Under the pieces are notes generated by a model that was given only the letters and a program-made list of their open reading frames with translations, had not been told where the DNA came from and searched no databases. Positions 51,804 through 60,992 of a stretch of 64,000 nucleotides of DNA are shown here, one piece after another. Source of the DNA: Planctomycetota bacterium (GTDB lineage: Bacteria; Planctomycetota; UBA8108; UBA1146); the NCBI GenBank assembly GCA_014240375.1, contig JAAZXB010000004.1, forward strand, positions 1-64,000, in the 5' to 3' direction. Every line of letters begins with the position of its first letter. Positions within the stretch are counted from its first letter, which is position 1. Made by a program: the position numbers and the translations under genes.

Positions 51804-52850
51804 TTAAGGCAGAGGGATCAGCCATTTCCAACCGAGTACGCCGGCGATGGCGGTGAGGCCAATGTTCGCAAGAGACACCGGTATGAAGACCTTCCAGCCG
51901 ATTCTCATCAACTGATCGTAGCGGAATCGCGGAAGCGTCCAGCGGGTCCAGATGTAGAAGAACAAGAGCGCGAACAATTTGACCGTGAAGAAACCGACGC
52001 TGAGTGCAATGTCCATGATCGAAGGATCATCGGTGGGGATTTCGACCCACGGCACACTCCAGCCGCCGAGGAACAACGTGATCATCAGTCCGGACATGGT
52101 GATCATCGCCACGTACTCACCCATGAAGAAGGTGGCAAACTTGAGTCCGGTGTACTCGGTATGGAATCCACCGATCAGTTCCGCTTCGCATTCGGCCAGG
52201 TCGAAGGGCAATCGATTGGTCTCGGCAAAGGCTGCGATCATGAACACGACTGCAGCAATCGGTTGCTGGAAAAGGTTCCACTCGATCAATCCAAGAGTGC
52301 CCGCTCCCCATTGTTGGCGGACGATCTCATTGAGGTCGACCGTCTCGGCGGTCATCAAGATGGCGATGATGGAGAGCCCCATCGCAACCTCGTAACTGAT
52401 CATCTGGGCGGATGCACGAAGGCCTCCCAGCAGCGAGTACTTGTTGTTCGATGCCCAACCCCCGAAAGCGAGGCCGTAGACAGAGAAGCCGCTGATGGTG
52501 AAGAGGAAGATCACTCCAATATCGAAGGTGGCCACTTGCAGGTCGATGCCTACCGGAATCACCGTGAAGGCGAGCACTGCTGGCGCGTAAACCAGTACCG
52601 GCGCAAGGCGATAGATCCACTTGTCTGCTCCCTGTGGAGTGAGGTCTTCCTTGAATGCGAGTTTTATGACATCTGCGAGTGGCTGTAGAATTCCAACCGG
52701 CCCGACCCTGTTGGGTCCGATCCGGTCCTGGATCCATGCACAGATTCTTCGTTCGAAGTACACCAGCAGGGGAACAATCTGCAGGAGCACGCCGAAGATG
52801 ATCACAGCCTTGAGGATTGCGATCAGGATCGCATTGATCGGGTCGGTCAC
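51804..52850 (-). CDS. nuoH: NADH-quinone oxidoreductase subunit H
   Basis: NuoH forms the quinone-entry chamber with NuoB and NuoD. The 348-residue membrane protein shows RIGPNRVGPVGILQPLADVIKL, given here from the conserved amphipathic loop, then SLLGGLRASAQMISYEVAMG and the acidic loop PFDLAECEAELIGGFHTEY. GTG 52850 overlaps the stop of nuoG by four bases. Length and helix count (eight) are standard. Confidence 0.97.
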   Translation of the reverse strand: MTDPINAILIAILKAVIIFGVLLQIVPLLVYFERRICAWIQDRIGPNRVGPVGILQPLADVIKLAFKEDLTPQGADKWIYRLAPVLVYAPAVLAFTVIPVGIDLQVATFDIGVIFLFTISGFSVYGLAFGGWASNNKYSLLGGLRASAQMISYEVAMGLSIIAILMTAETVDLNEIVRQQWGAGTLGLIEWNLFQQPIAAVVFMIAAFAETNRLPFDLAECEAELIGGFHTEYTGLKFATFFMGEYVAMITMSGLMITLFLGGWSVPWVEIPTDDPSIMDIALSVGFFTVKLFALLFFYIWTRWTLPRFRYDQLMRIGWKVFIPVSLANIGLTAIAGVLGWKWLIPLP

Positions 52851-54478
52851 TCCGAACCCCCATCCATGGAGATTCCCGCAGGACGTTGCGACAGGAGCAA
52901 GCCCGGGGAGCCGAGGTCACTATGGTTGTGGCCGGCAAAGGAATCATGGGTCGCGGCGAGTTCTCGGAAGATTCCTGCGGAAGACAGGTTTCTTCCCCGG
53001 ATGCCAAGTGCGTTCTGTAGAGTTTGCAGTCGGACCAGTTCTACCGAGAAGGGCTCAGTCCCTGGGTTCCAGCAGGATCGAGTTCGTTGCAGGCGACCGT
53101 CTTCATTGATCCAGGTGCCTTCCTTTTCGATCGGCGCAGTGGCGGGGAGCACCAGTGAGGCTCCCTCGAGCCATGGCCCATTCTTCACGGAGAAAAGGAT
53201 TCGGGTGGGGGTACTGGAAAGAGCCTTGGCCCAGGACTCGCCGGGCCCGTTCGGCAGATGGCCACCACAGAAAGCGACGACGGTGGTGAAGTCACTGCTG
53301 ACCAGGGACTTTTGCAATTCCTTGGCATCGTCGCCGAACACCTGATCGCCGAAGATGTGTTCGGCACCGGCGCGGTTGGGGTACTTGGCAGCGCTGATCG
53401 TGAAACCTGAGGGGAAACTGGCGGCGTTCCCGTCCTCTGGCAGCCAGCCTCCGACGCTGGAGCCTGGACGGGATGCGGCGAGCCCTTGCACCAGGTGCAT
53501 CTCTTCGCAGGTGAGGTAGGGATCGATCAGGAATGCCACCGGCCCCGAATCGCAGAGGAGTTGCTCGAGAGCAGCGGTGGCCGAGTCATCTGCCAGCGAA
53601 GCTCCATCTCGGGTCGCCTGAGTGAGGCGGTCATCGGCGTAGAGATGTCTCCAGCCGTATCGTCCCTCATCACACATCCACCAGTCGTTGACCTCGAGGT
53701 TTTCACGAGGCATCAAGCGCTTGACGAATCCATCGAGAGTTTCGACCTCGACGTTGCAACCTCGCGAGCAGCCGCCACAAACAGAATCCTTGCGATCCAT
53801 GTTCCAGACCCTGGCCTCGTACTTGAAGTCGTGTGAAATCAAAGCGCCGACGGGACAGATATCCACTGTGTTTCCGGCCATCTGGTTGTCGATCGGGATC
53901 TCGGGGAAGACATCCACGACCGAGCGATCACCTCGTTCGACGATGCATAATTCGCTGGTGCCGCTGATCTCATCGCAGAAGCGAATGCAACGGGTGCAGA
54001 CGATGCACCGATTTCCCCAGATCGAGATGGTCGGTCCCAGTTCCTTGGTGTGGCGGATGTTCTTGTCTTCGACAAAACGACTGCGGTCGGGACCATGTTT
54101 GTAGGAGTGATCTTGTAGGGTGCACTCGCCTGCCTTGTCGCAGACGGGGCAATCGAGCGGATGATTGATCAACTGGAATTCCATCACGGAATTGCGAGAG
54201 CTAACAGCCAGCTCGCTTTCCGTTTCGATCTCCAGACCATCGGCAATCTTCTCCGAGCAAGAGATCACCGGTTTCGGTGACCGGTTGCTCTCGACCATGC
54301 AGATCCGGCAGTTGCCGGCGATGGAGAGTCCTGGGTGGTAGCAGAAGCAGGGAATCTCGATGCCGTGCTCCTTGGCGGCTTCCATGATGGTCATTCCGGT
54401 GGGGCTCTCCACCTCCTGGCCATTGAGCTGCCACCGGGTCATCGCTACCGTGTCGTCATTGGTCTGATTTTCAGCCAT
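52847..54478 (-). CDS. nuoG: NADH-quinone oxidoreductase subunit G, short form
   Basis: NuoG holds several iron-sulfur clusters of the peripheral arm. From ATG 54478, with GGAGG upstream, the product has 543 residues. The [2Fe-2S] domain is CFCYHPGLSIAGNCRICMVE. The N5 site is HPLDCPVCDKAGECTLQD, N4 is CIVCTRCIRFC plus DICPVGAL, and a third [4Fe-4S] motif is CGGCSRGCNV. The molybdopterin-like region after residue 280 is much shorter than in E. coli (about 900 residues) but keeps LPATAPIEKEGTWINEDGR. The first eight bases overlap the nuoF stop region. Confidence 0.93.
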   Translation of the reverse strand: MAENQTNDDTVAMTRWQLNGQEVESPTGMTIMEAAKEHGIEIPCFCYHPGLSIAGNCRICMVESNRSPKPVISCSEKIADGLEIETESELAVSSRNSVMEFQLINHPLDCPVCDKAGECTLQDHSYKHGPDRSRFVEDKNIRHTKELGPTISIWGNRCIVCTRCIRFCDEISGTSELCIVERGDRSVVDVFPEIPIDNQMAGNTVDICPVGALISHDFKYEARVWNMDRKDSVCGGCSRGCNVEVETLDGFVKRLMPRENLEVNDWWMCDEGRYGWRHLYADDRLTQATRDGASLADDSATAALEQLLCDSGPVAFLIDPYLTCEEMHLVQGLAASRPGSSVGGWLPEDGNAASFPSGFTISAAKYPNRAGAEHIFGDQVFGDDAKELQKSLVSSDFTTVVAFCGGHLPNGPGESWAKALSSTPTRILFSVKNGPWLEGASLVLPATAPIEKEGTWINEDGRLQRTRSCWNPGTEPFSVELVRLQTLQNALGIRGRNLSSAGIFRELAATHDSFAGHNHSDLGSPGLLLSQRPAGISMDGGSE

Positions 54479-55784
54479 GAGTTGCTGTTCCTCCCACTGC
54501 AGATGGGTGCCGCTTCTTCCAGGCCGGGCTTCCACCGTTCTGGATCGCAGCTACAAAGTCGTCCTGGAACTTGGTCACGATCGATTGGGCGGGGAATGCC
54601 GCTGCATCCGCCAGGGCGCAGATGGTCTTGCCGACCATCCGGTCGCAGACATCCAGGATCAGCTCCAGATCTTCCATCCGGCCATCGCCGTGTGCGATCC
54701 GATGGACGATTTTTTCCAGCCAGCCGGTGCCTTCTCTGCAAGGGGTACACTGACCGCATGATTCATGATGGTAGAAGCGCATGAGGTTGACCAAGGCGTC
54801 GACCATGCAGGTGGACTCATCCATCACGATGACTCCGGCAGATCCGAGCATCGTTCCTGCGGCAGTGAGGGACTCGATATCCATCGCCACATCACACTCC
54901 TCTGCGGTGAGGACATGTGCTGAAGATCCCCCTGGGATCACCGCCTTCAATTTTCGACCCTTCCAGACACCTCCGGCATGTTCATCGATGAGTGTCCTCA
55001 AGGGGATACCCATCGGCAATTCGAAGGTACCTGGATTTTCGACGTGCCCACTGACACAGAACAGTTTCGGGCCAGGCGACTTCTCGGGTCCGATGGAGCA
55101 ATACGCCTCCGCTCCAATCTCCAGGATGTAGGGAAGATTGGCGAGAGTCTCGACATTGTTGACCACGGTGGGGCAACCAAAGACTCCCTCGATGGCGGGG
55201 AAGGGTGGTTTCAACTTGGGCTGTCCTCGATCACCTTCGAGAGACGTCAGCATTCCTGTTTCTTCACCACAGATATATGCGCCTGCTCCGCGGTGAACGG
55301 TGACATCGATATGGAGACCAGATCCAAGGCAATCATTGCCAAGGATCCCGGCATCGTAGGCCTCATCGATCGCTTGCTGTAATCGCTGGGTCGCAAATAC
55401 GAATTCACCACGAATGTAGATGTAAGCGGTTTGGATGTTGACTGCCTTGCAGCAGATCAAGATGCCTTCCAGTAACAGGTGAGGATTCTTCTCCATGATC
55501 ACCCGGTCCTTGAAGGTTCCCGGTTCTGACTCGTCCGCATTGACCACCAAGTATTTGGGCTTGTCGGAGGATTTGGGAACAAAACTCCACTTCACGCCGG
55601 TTGGGAATCCTGCGCCACCACGACCTCGTAGATTGGCCGCCTTGACCAGATCGATCAGGTCATCCGGCTGCTGTTCTACGAGCGATTTTTTCGCCTGGCT
55701 GTATCCGCCTTTGCTCTGGTAGAAGTTGAGGGTGTGGCAATCATCCTCAGCGATGTGCGGGGTCAAGATCTTGCGGAAAGTCAT
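54471..55784 (-). CDS. nuoF: NADH-quinone oxidoreductase subunit F
   Basis: NuoF oxidises NADH with FMN and passes electrons to cluster N3. The 437-residue product shows the FMN/NADH site LRGRGGAGFPTGVKWSFVP, the segment YICGEETGMLTSLEG and the N3 motif SCGQCTPCREGTGWLEKI. All residues expected for an active subunit are present. Its ATG overlaps the nuoE stop (ATGA). The C-terminal end overlaps nuoG by eight bases. Confidence 0.97.
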   Translation of the reverse strand: MTFRKILTPHIAEDDCHTLNFYQSKGGYSQAKKSLVEQQPDDLIDLVKAANLRGRGGAGFPTGVKWSFVPKSSDKPKYLVVNADESEPGTFKDRVIMEKNPHLLLEGILICCKAVNIQTAYIYIRGEFVFATQRLQQAIDEAYDAGILGNDCLGSGLHIDVTVHRGAGAYICGEETGMLTSLEGDRGQPKLKPPFPAIEGVFGCPTVVNNVETLANLPYILEIGAEAYCSIGPEKSPGPKLFCVSGHVENPGTFELPMGIPLRTLIDEHAGGVWKGRKLKAVIPGGSSAHVLTAEECDVAMDIESLTAAGTMLGSAGVIVMDESTCMVDALVNLMRFYHHESCGQCTPCREGTGWLEKIVHRIAHGDGRMEDLELILDVCDRMVGKTICALADAAAFPAQSIVTKFQDDFVAAIQNGGSPAWKKRHPSAVGGTATHG

Positions 55785-56287
55785 CCGTTTTGACCCCCTT
55801 CTGCTTCCGCACGAAGTTGTTCGATCAACTGATCAACATCTTCGAGGGAGAGGCCTTCGTGATAATCGTCATTACACTGAAGCATCGGTGCAGTGTCGCA
55901 GGACCCAAGGCATTCGACCTTGGACAGGGTGAAGTGGCCACAGGGAGTGGTCTCTCCCGGCAGGATTCCGAGTCGTTCGGTGATCCGCGAGACCACATCT
56001 TCAGAGCCTCTGAGGGCACACGAGAGGGTGCTGCACACCTGGATGTGGAACTTGCCAGTGCCCGCTCGTCGGTAGTGCGTGTAGAAGGTCACGACTCCAA
56101 AGACGAACGCCGGGGGGATTTCCATCAGGTCGGCAACATAGCGCATCTCCGGGACTCCCAGTTCTCCAAAATCGGACTCTGCAAGGCGCAGAGTGGGGAG
56201 CAACGCAGCCCGTCGAGTGGGGTAGCGTGTCAGTAGCCACTCGTACTGCTTCATCGTCTCGGAGCAGAATGAAATTGTATTGGCCAA
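55781..56287 (-). CDS. nuoE: NADH-quinone oxidoreductase subunit E
   Basis: NuoE carries the [2Fe-2S] cluster N1a. The thioredoxin-like fold shows IPPAFVFGVVTFYTHYRRAG and the ligand set CSTLSC and CLGSCDTAP. TTG 56287 gives 168 residues and sits after TAGGATCATC, eight bases beyond the nuoD stop. The frame opens 21 codons earlier, inside nuoD, and ATG 56254 would be a shorter choice. I favour the TTG with moderate certainty. Confidence 0.93.
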   Translation of the reverse strand: MANTISFCSETMKQYEWLLTRYPTRRAALLPTLRLAESDFGELGVPEMRYVADLMEIPPAFVFGVVTFYTHYRRAGTGKFHIQVCSTLSCALRGSEDVVSRITERLGILPGETTPCGHFTLSKVECLGSCDTAPMLQCNDDYHEGLSLEDVDQLIEQLRAEAEGGQNG

Positions 56288-56294
56288 GATGATC

Positions 56295-57611
56295 CTACCT
56301 GTCCAGTTCGCCGGCGATGATGTGAAAACTGGATAGAACTGCCACTGCATCGGAAATCATTCCGCCCTCGACGAGGCGCGGGAAAAATCCATAGTTGTAG
56401 AGAGATGGTGGACGAATCCTGAGCCTGTAGGCGGTGTCGGATCCGTCGGATGCGATGAAGAATCCAAGTTCGCCACAGGGAGCTTCGGTGGCACTGTAGA
56501 TCGAAGATCCAGCGGTGGGCTGGATGCCATGTCCAAGCATCACCAGTTTGAAGTGGTGAATCAGCGATTCCATGTCGTTATGAACTGCATCCTTGGTCGG
56601 CAAACTGGTCTTGAAGTCGTCATGAACCACTGGCCCTGAAGGCAGGGTTGCCATCGCCTGGCGAATGATCTCAAGAGATTGCTCAATCTCTTCCATTCGC
56701 TGCATGTAGCGGGCGAAGGAATCGCCTTCGGTCTGCACCGGAACCTTGAAATCGTACTTGTCGTAGCCGAGATAAGGTTGGTCGCGGCGCACGTCTACGT
56801 CGAGCCCACTGGCTCGTCCGATCGGTCCGGTGATTCCCCACGACCGGGCCTGGTCTTTCGTGAGAACACCGATCTGCTGGACTCGATCGACGAAGATTCG
56901 GTTGTTGAGAAGCATCAGGTGAATTTCATCGAGCAGCGGTGGAAATTCATCGAGGAAGGAGTAGACCAGGTCGGGGAAGAATTCGGGCACGTCCCGGATG
57001 ATCCCACCCACTCGGGTCCACGAAGTGGTCAGTCTGGCACCGCAAACCGCTTCGATGATGTCGTAGACCAGTTCACGTTTCTCGAAGGCCCAAAGCATCA
57101 CGCTGAAGGCTCCAAGGTCCATCCCCTGGAGTCCGACGCACAGGATGTGGTCAGCAATTCGCGACAGTTCGCTCATGATGACGCGAAGAGCGGCACAGCG
57201 GGGCGGAACTTCGATTCCAAGTAACTGTTCCACCGCTACCGAGTATCCGACATTATTATTGATGGCAGAGAGGTAGTTCATTCGATCGGAAACGGTGACC
57301 CATTGCTGATAGGTCATGTTCTCGCCCAGTTTCTCGAATCCGGTGTGTAGGTAGCCGATCTCAACATCGGCCTTGACGATGGTTTCCCCTTCGAGTGTGA
57401 AGATGCTTCTCAGGGTTCCATGAGTCGCAGGATGCTGGGGACCAAAGTTCATCACCAAGCGACCACTGCCGTCATCTTCGGCGACCTCGGTGACCTGGGA
57501 AGGACGAACTCCAGCCTTGTGCGACTTCCAGCCCTTCTTCAGTTCCTTCTCAAGTGTCTCGGCGGTAGGGACCGGGGTGTCCCGGGTGCCACTATTTGGG
57601 TTTGGAGTCAC
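56295..57611 (-). CDS. nuoD: NADH-quinone oxidoreductase subunit D
   Basis: NuoD forms the quinone pocket with NuoB and derives from the large subunit of NiFe hydrogenases. GTG 57611 follows a perfect GAGGAGGT by five bases, giving 438 residues. The frame open upstream overlaps nuoC and is not used. Key stretches are MNFGPQHPATHGTLRSIF (quinone-pocket His), GYLHTGFEKLGENMTYQQWV and the end AVLSSFHIIAGELDR. The first 20 bases overlap the end of nuoC. C and D are separate genes here, not fused. Confidence 0.96.
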   Translation of the reverse strand: MTPNPNSGTRDTPVPTAETLEKELKKGWKSHKAGVRPSQVTEVAEDDGSGRLVMNFGPQHPATHGTLRSIFTLEGETIVKADVEIGYLHTGFEKLGENMTYQQWVTVSDRMNYLSAINNNVGYSVAVEQLLGIEVPPRCAALRVIMSELSRIADHILCVGLQGMDLGAFSVMLWAFEKRELVYDIIEAVCGARLTTSWTRVGGIIRDVPEFFPDLVYSFLDEFPPLLDEIHLMLLNNRIFVDRVQQIGVLTKDQARSWGITGPIGRASGLDVDVRRDQPYLGYDKYDFKVPVQTEGDSFARYMQRMEEIEQSLEIIRQAMATLPSGPVVHDDFKTSLPTKDAVHNDMESLIHHFKLVMLGHGIQPTAGSSIYSATEAPCGELGFFIASDGSDTAYRLRIRPPSLYNYGFFPRLVEGGMISDAVAVLSSFHIIAGELDR

Positions 57612-58212
57612 GGCGGACCTCCTCGTTGTATTCCGGTGTGTGCATCCCTCTGCCGATACTGGTCGGGTAATCTGTGGGTTCCTCTTCAACCATCTGGTCG
57701 CCTCGTGGAACCACCTTGGGGAATTGACGACGTTCGCCCACTCCACGTAGGGGGTAATCTTTGAGCAGGGGGAAGCCGGGATAATCCTCTGGCATCAAGA
57801 AACGCCTCAGGTCTGGATTGCCCTCAAAAGTGATTCCAAACATGTCATGGGTTTCTCGTTCACCCCAGCGCGCAGAATCCCACAGGTCGAATACCGTGGG
57901 AAGGTCTGGAGAATCCTCGCTGAGCCAGACATGAAGTCTGAATTGATGGGAGTTTTCTCCCAGTCTACGAAGCACATAAACCACCTCGAAGCGTTCGGTT
58001 CGATCCATTCCCAGATGATCGATGGCTGTCATGTCGACCAGGAAGTCATAGCCTTGCTGAGTCCTGAAATCCTCGAGCATCGACCTTTGATCGGCGCTGA
58101 GGCAATGGAGCGCCAGTTGCCCTTGATGCTCGACCTGGTCGGTCACCAGCGTACGCAGGTGCTCCGGGAGCGAGTCGTAAGGGGAAAGGGTATCGGCCAT
58201 ATCAGCTGCCAT
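57592..58212 (-). CDS. nuoC: NADH-quinone oxidoreductase subunit C
   Basis: NuoC is the 30-kDa peripheral subunit next to NuoD. From ATG 58212 it has 206 residues; a second ATG at 58200 is possible. The family signature is [20 protein letters not shown] followed by [19 protein letters not shown]. The C-terminal tail ends in a basic DSKPK over the nuoD start. The gene overlaps nuoB by 11 bases. Confidence 0.94.
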   Translation of the reverse strand: MAADMADTLSPYDSLPEHLRTLVTDQVEHQGQLALHCLSADQRSMLEDFRTQQGYDFLVDMTAIDHLGMDRTERFEVVYVLRRLGENSHQFRLHVWLSEDSPDLPTVFDLWDSARWGERETHDMFGITFEGNPDLRRFLMPEDYPGFPLLKDYPLRGVGERRQFPKVVPRGDQMVEEEPTDYPTSIGRGMHTPEYNEEVRRDSKPK

Positions 58213-58693
58213 GCTTTCCGCTGTCGAATCGGTCTTCGCCGACGAGGTTCTGAATCTCCAGTAATGCGTCGAGCAGTGATTCTGGACGGGGGGGGCAGCC
58301 GGGCACGTAGACATCGACCGGGATGAACTGGTCGACTCCCTGGATCAGGGTGTACGTGTCAAAAACACCTCCGCAGGAAGCACAGGCTCCCATCGAGATG
58401 ACCCACTTTGGTTCTGGCATCTGTCGGTAGATCTTCTGCAGTACCGGCATCATTTTTAGTGAGATTCTGCCGCTGACGATCAGCAGGTCAGCCTGGCGTG
58501 GGCTGAAGCGGACCACCTCTGCACCGAAGCGAGAGATGTCATAACGACCGGAGAAGGTGGCCATCATCTCGATGGCGCAGCACGCCGTTCCGAAAGGCAT
58601 CGGCCACAGTGCGTTTTTACGTCCCCAGTTGACGATACTATTGACCGTGGTGGTGAGAAATCCCTCGCCACCAATTAAGCTTTCTAGTCCCAT
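58202..58693 (-). CDS. nuoB: NADH-quinone oxidoreductase subunit B
   Basis: NuoB binds cluster N2, the direct electron donor to quinone. The 163-residue product has the tandem cysteines in [20 protein letters not shown], then [20 protein letters not shown] and [17 protein letters not shown]. All four ligands are present. It overlaps nuoA by ten bases and nuoC by eleven. Confidence 0.97.
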   Translation of the reverse strand: MGLESLIGGEGFLTTTVNSIVNWGRKNALWPMPFGTACCAIEMMATFSGRYDISRFGAEVVRFSPRQADLLIVSGRISLKMMPVLQKIYRQMPEPKWVISMGACASCGGVFDTYTLIQGVDQFIPVDVYVPGCPPRPESLLDALLEIQNLVGEDRFDSGKHGS

Positions 58694-59103
58694 TCGAGAG
58701 CTCCTCTCCGCCAGAGATAAATCAAACCTCCAGTGAGCACGAAAAGAAATGCGCCCATCTCGATCAGTCCAACGATCCCAAGCTGCTTGTAAACCACTGC
58801 ATAAGGCAGCAGGAATACGGTCTCGATGTCGAACAAGATAAACAAGATGGCGACCAGATAAAATTTAACGGTGAACGGCTCACGTGCGTCATCGAGGAGC
58901 GGTACTCCGCACTCGTAAACACTATCCTTCTGCGGGTCCCTTCTTCTGGGACCGAGCAGTTCAGAGAGCAACAGTAGGACCACTCCGACGATGACGGTGA
59001 CCGCTGCAAAGGTCAGCAAGGAGATCAGGTCGGTATCGACTGTGTTCGCGATGGTCCAGGGCCAGGTAGATTCCTTGGCCAGGAAGGCAGAGAGTTGCAA
59101 CAA
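58684..59103 (-). CDS. nuoA: NADH-quinone oxidoreductase subunit A
   Basis: NuoA is a three-helix subunit whose loop helps close the quinone chamber. The product is 139 residues from TTG 59103, or 138 from the adjacent TTG 59100, which lies at the better distance from GGAGGT. The loop [20 protein letters not shown], given to twenty residues, holds the conserved Cys. Helix two is [20 protein letters not shown]. It is the first gene of the operon; the 170 bases before it separate it from the MTHFR-like gene and probably hold the promoter. Confidence 0.95.
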   Translation of the reverse strand: MLQLSAFLAKESTWPWTIANTVDTDLISLLTFAAVTVIVGVVLLLLSELLGPRRRDPQKDSVYECGVPLLDDAREPFTVKFYLVAILFILFDIETVFLLPYAVVYKQLGIVGLIEMGAFLFVLTGGLIYLWRRGALEWD

Positions 59104-59273
59104 ACGACCTCCGAGCGGCTACGACCAACGAAGTGAGTCCGATCCATCTCGGAGGCAGCCAACCCCGAGAGTTCTCCGGGATTTTAGGCTACTGGAACCG
59201 ATTGGAAAGGGAACTCGGGCGAATTCCGCAGAGGAACTGTACCGCGGACCTCTTCAGGGCTGGACTTGTCGGG

Positions 59274-60191
59274 TCAGGACTGGACCGAGCCGGGCAGGAG
59301 TTGCATCAGGGCCTGGATGTCGGACACCGGGATCGGCCCTACCGGGGCGATGTTCCAGCCGAGGGGCGGACTATTTTTTTGTTGCTGGTCGATCAGGCTG
59401 CTCTGGATCTCGCCCAGGATCTCCAGCGACAGGTCGAGGCATTGAGCCTCGGGTACGGTGGAGAGCAACGCTTCCAGGCTGTCTGGAACTCGCACCCCGA
59501 GAAATCGCAGAAAATCGAGTTGGCGAATCTTCTTCACCGGGCACAGGCTGATCAGAAGGGGGACCTCGCGGGCGCAGGGTGCCTCTCTGTCGAGGTCGAT
59601 CTGTAAAGATGAGATCTCCCGCGCCTCGAAGACGATCTGAGTGGAGAAGAAATTCGCGCCCATTCGGGCCTTCTCCTCCATCCGGAGCGCCTCCGAAATG
59701 GGGCTGTCCGCCCGCTCGGGGATACAGATGTTGCCGATCTGCAGCTCGGCTCCGGCGAATTGCTTTTGCAGTGCTTGATTGGCCACCGCCACCGGTGGCC
59801 CGGGCCAACTGCGGTGATCATGGGGCGCACCTACCAGTATGATATTGCGGATTCCGTGGCTGTAAATCGTCTCCTGCGCCCACTCCAGCAGATGTTCGAC
59901 CGGTTCGAAGGCCACCACGTGATTGACGATTACGGGAATTCCCAACTCGTCCTGGATGCGCCGTCCCAGTTCCCTCGGCTGCATCCGGGGAGAACACTCG
60001 CGGGTTCTCGAGCCCCGATCGTTGCGGCTCTCCTCATCGTGGATTTCTGGAATATTGATGGCATCGAAGTCGCCACCCTCGACCAACCGGCGAACTTTTG
60101 CGAGTCGTCTGTGGAGACCCTCCAGGCCACTCTTGAGGGTCGGAGGGACGATTTCGAGAATCGTCGATCCTTCAGGATTCCATTCCATCAT
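59274..60191 (-). CDS. Methylenetetrahydrofolate-reductase-like protein
   Basis: The 305-residue protein has the TIM-barrel pattern of the MetF family. It includes ILEIVPPTLKSGLEGLHRRL, FDAINIPEIHDEESR, IRNIILVGAPHDH, IGNICIPERADSP and GANFFSTQIVFEAREI. In MetF proteins these positions line the FAD and folate pocket. Sequence around the pocket is diverged, so the substrate may be methylene-H4folate or another C1 carrier. Two ATG codons (60191 and 60188) follow GGGGGAG. It is separated from sodA by 43 bases on the same strand. Confidence 0.75.
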   Translation of the reverse strand: MMEWNPEGSTILEIVPPTLKSGLEGLHRRLAKVRRLVEGGDFDAINIPEIHDEESRNDRGSRTRECSPRMQPRELGRRIQDELGIPVIVNHVVAFEPVEHLLEWAQETIYSHGIRNIILVGAPHDHRSWPGPPVAVANQALQKQFAGAELQIGNICIPERADSPISEALRMEEKARMGANFFSTQIVFEAREISSLQIDLDREAPCAREVPLLISLCPVKKIRQLDFLRFLGVRVPDSLEALLSTVPEAQCLDLSLEILGEIQSSLIDQQQKNSPPLGWNIAPVGPIPVSDIQALMQLLPGSVQS

Positions 60192-60234
60192 ACTCCCCCT
60201 TTTCGGCCCTCACCCGCCAGTGCCGCCCCAGAGA

Positions 60235-60864
60235 TCAGCAGTCGGACGCGTCGAATCTAGCTTCCACCGCCGCCCAGTCGACCACGTTCCAGAATGCCGC
60301 CACGTAATCGGGGCGCCGATTCTGGTAGTTGAGATAGTAGGCGTGTTCCCAAACATCGAGACCCAGCAACGGGGTTCCGATGCAGTCGACCACACCCGCC
60401 ATCAGCGGGTTGTCCTGGTTGCCAGTGGAGCAAACGTTGACGGTGCCGTCGGCACTACGGCAAAGCCAGGCCCAGCCGCTACCGAAGCGTGTCTTGGCGG
60501 CAGTCGAGAAGCTCTCGCGGAACGCCTCGAAGTTGCCGAACTTGGCATCGATGGCCGCAGCGAGGTTGCCGCTCGGCACACCTCCGCCAGCAGCACTCAT
60601 CGAATTCCAGAAGAGGGAGTGGTTGAAATGTCCGCCACCATTGTTACGAACGGCACCGCGGATCGATTCAGGCAGTTCGGAGATGTTACGGCACAACTCT
60701 TCGATGGATGCGTTGACGAGCGCGGGATGCCCTTCGAGCGCTGCATTGAGATTTCCGACATAGGCAGCGTGATGCTTGCCGTGGTGAATCTCCATCGTTT
60801 TAGCATCGATGTGAGGTTCGAGTGCAGCCGGTGGGAAATTCAATTCCGGAAGTTGAAAAGCCAT
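60235..60864 (-). CDS. sodA: Superoxide dismutase, Mn/Fe family (Mn-type features)
   Basis: The 209-residue enzyme converts superoxide to oxygen and hydrogen peroxide. Metal ligands lie in [12 protein letters not shown] (His), [14 protein letters not shown] (His) and [19 protein letters not shown] (Asp and His). The sequence [10 protein letters not shown] places the active-site Gln in the position typical of Mn enzymes, so Mn or cambialistic use is more likely than strict Fe. There is no signal peptide. AAAGGAG precedes the ATG. Its presence with complex I indicates life with oxygen. Confidence 0.95.
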   Translation of the reverse strand: MAFQLPELNFPPAALEPHIDAKTMEIHHGKHHAAYVGNLNAALEGHPALVNASIEELCRNISELPESIRGAVRNNGGGHFNHSLFWNSMSAAGGGVPSGNLAAAIDAKFGNFEAFRESFSTAAKTRFGSGWAWLCRSADGTVNVCSTGNQDNPLMAGVVDCIGTPLLGLDVWEHAYYLNYQNRRPDYVAAFWNVVDWAAVEARFDASDC

Positions 60865-60992
60865 ATGGGGCTCCTTTTCAATTTTTGACGCGCAATGTGG
60901 ACGCCCTGCTCGTGCAGGAGATCGGCAGGATAGATCTCTAAACAGTTGGGATCAACCGAACAGGTCAAGAGTCGGGCTAAAGAGAGTCGGGG

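Noticed and set aside
56295-57746. NuoCD fusion
   Set aside because: The long upstream part of the nuoD frame overlaps nuoC in another frame. A strong ribosome site fixes nuoD at 57611 and nuoC has its own stop at 57592.
59923-60888. Plus-strand open frame of 321 codons
   Set aside because: It lies opposite the MTHFR-like gene and sodA, both of which have clear family motifs.
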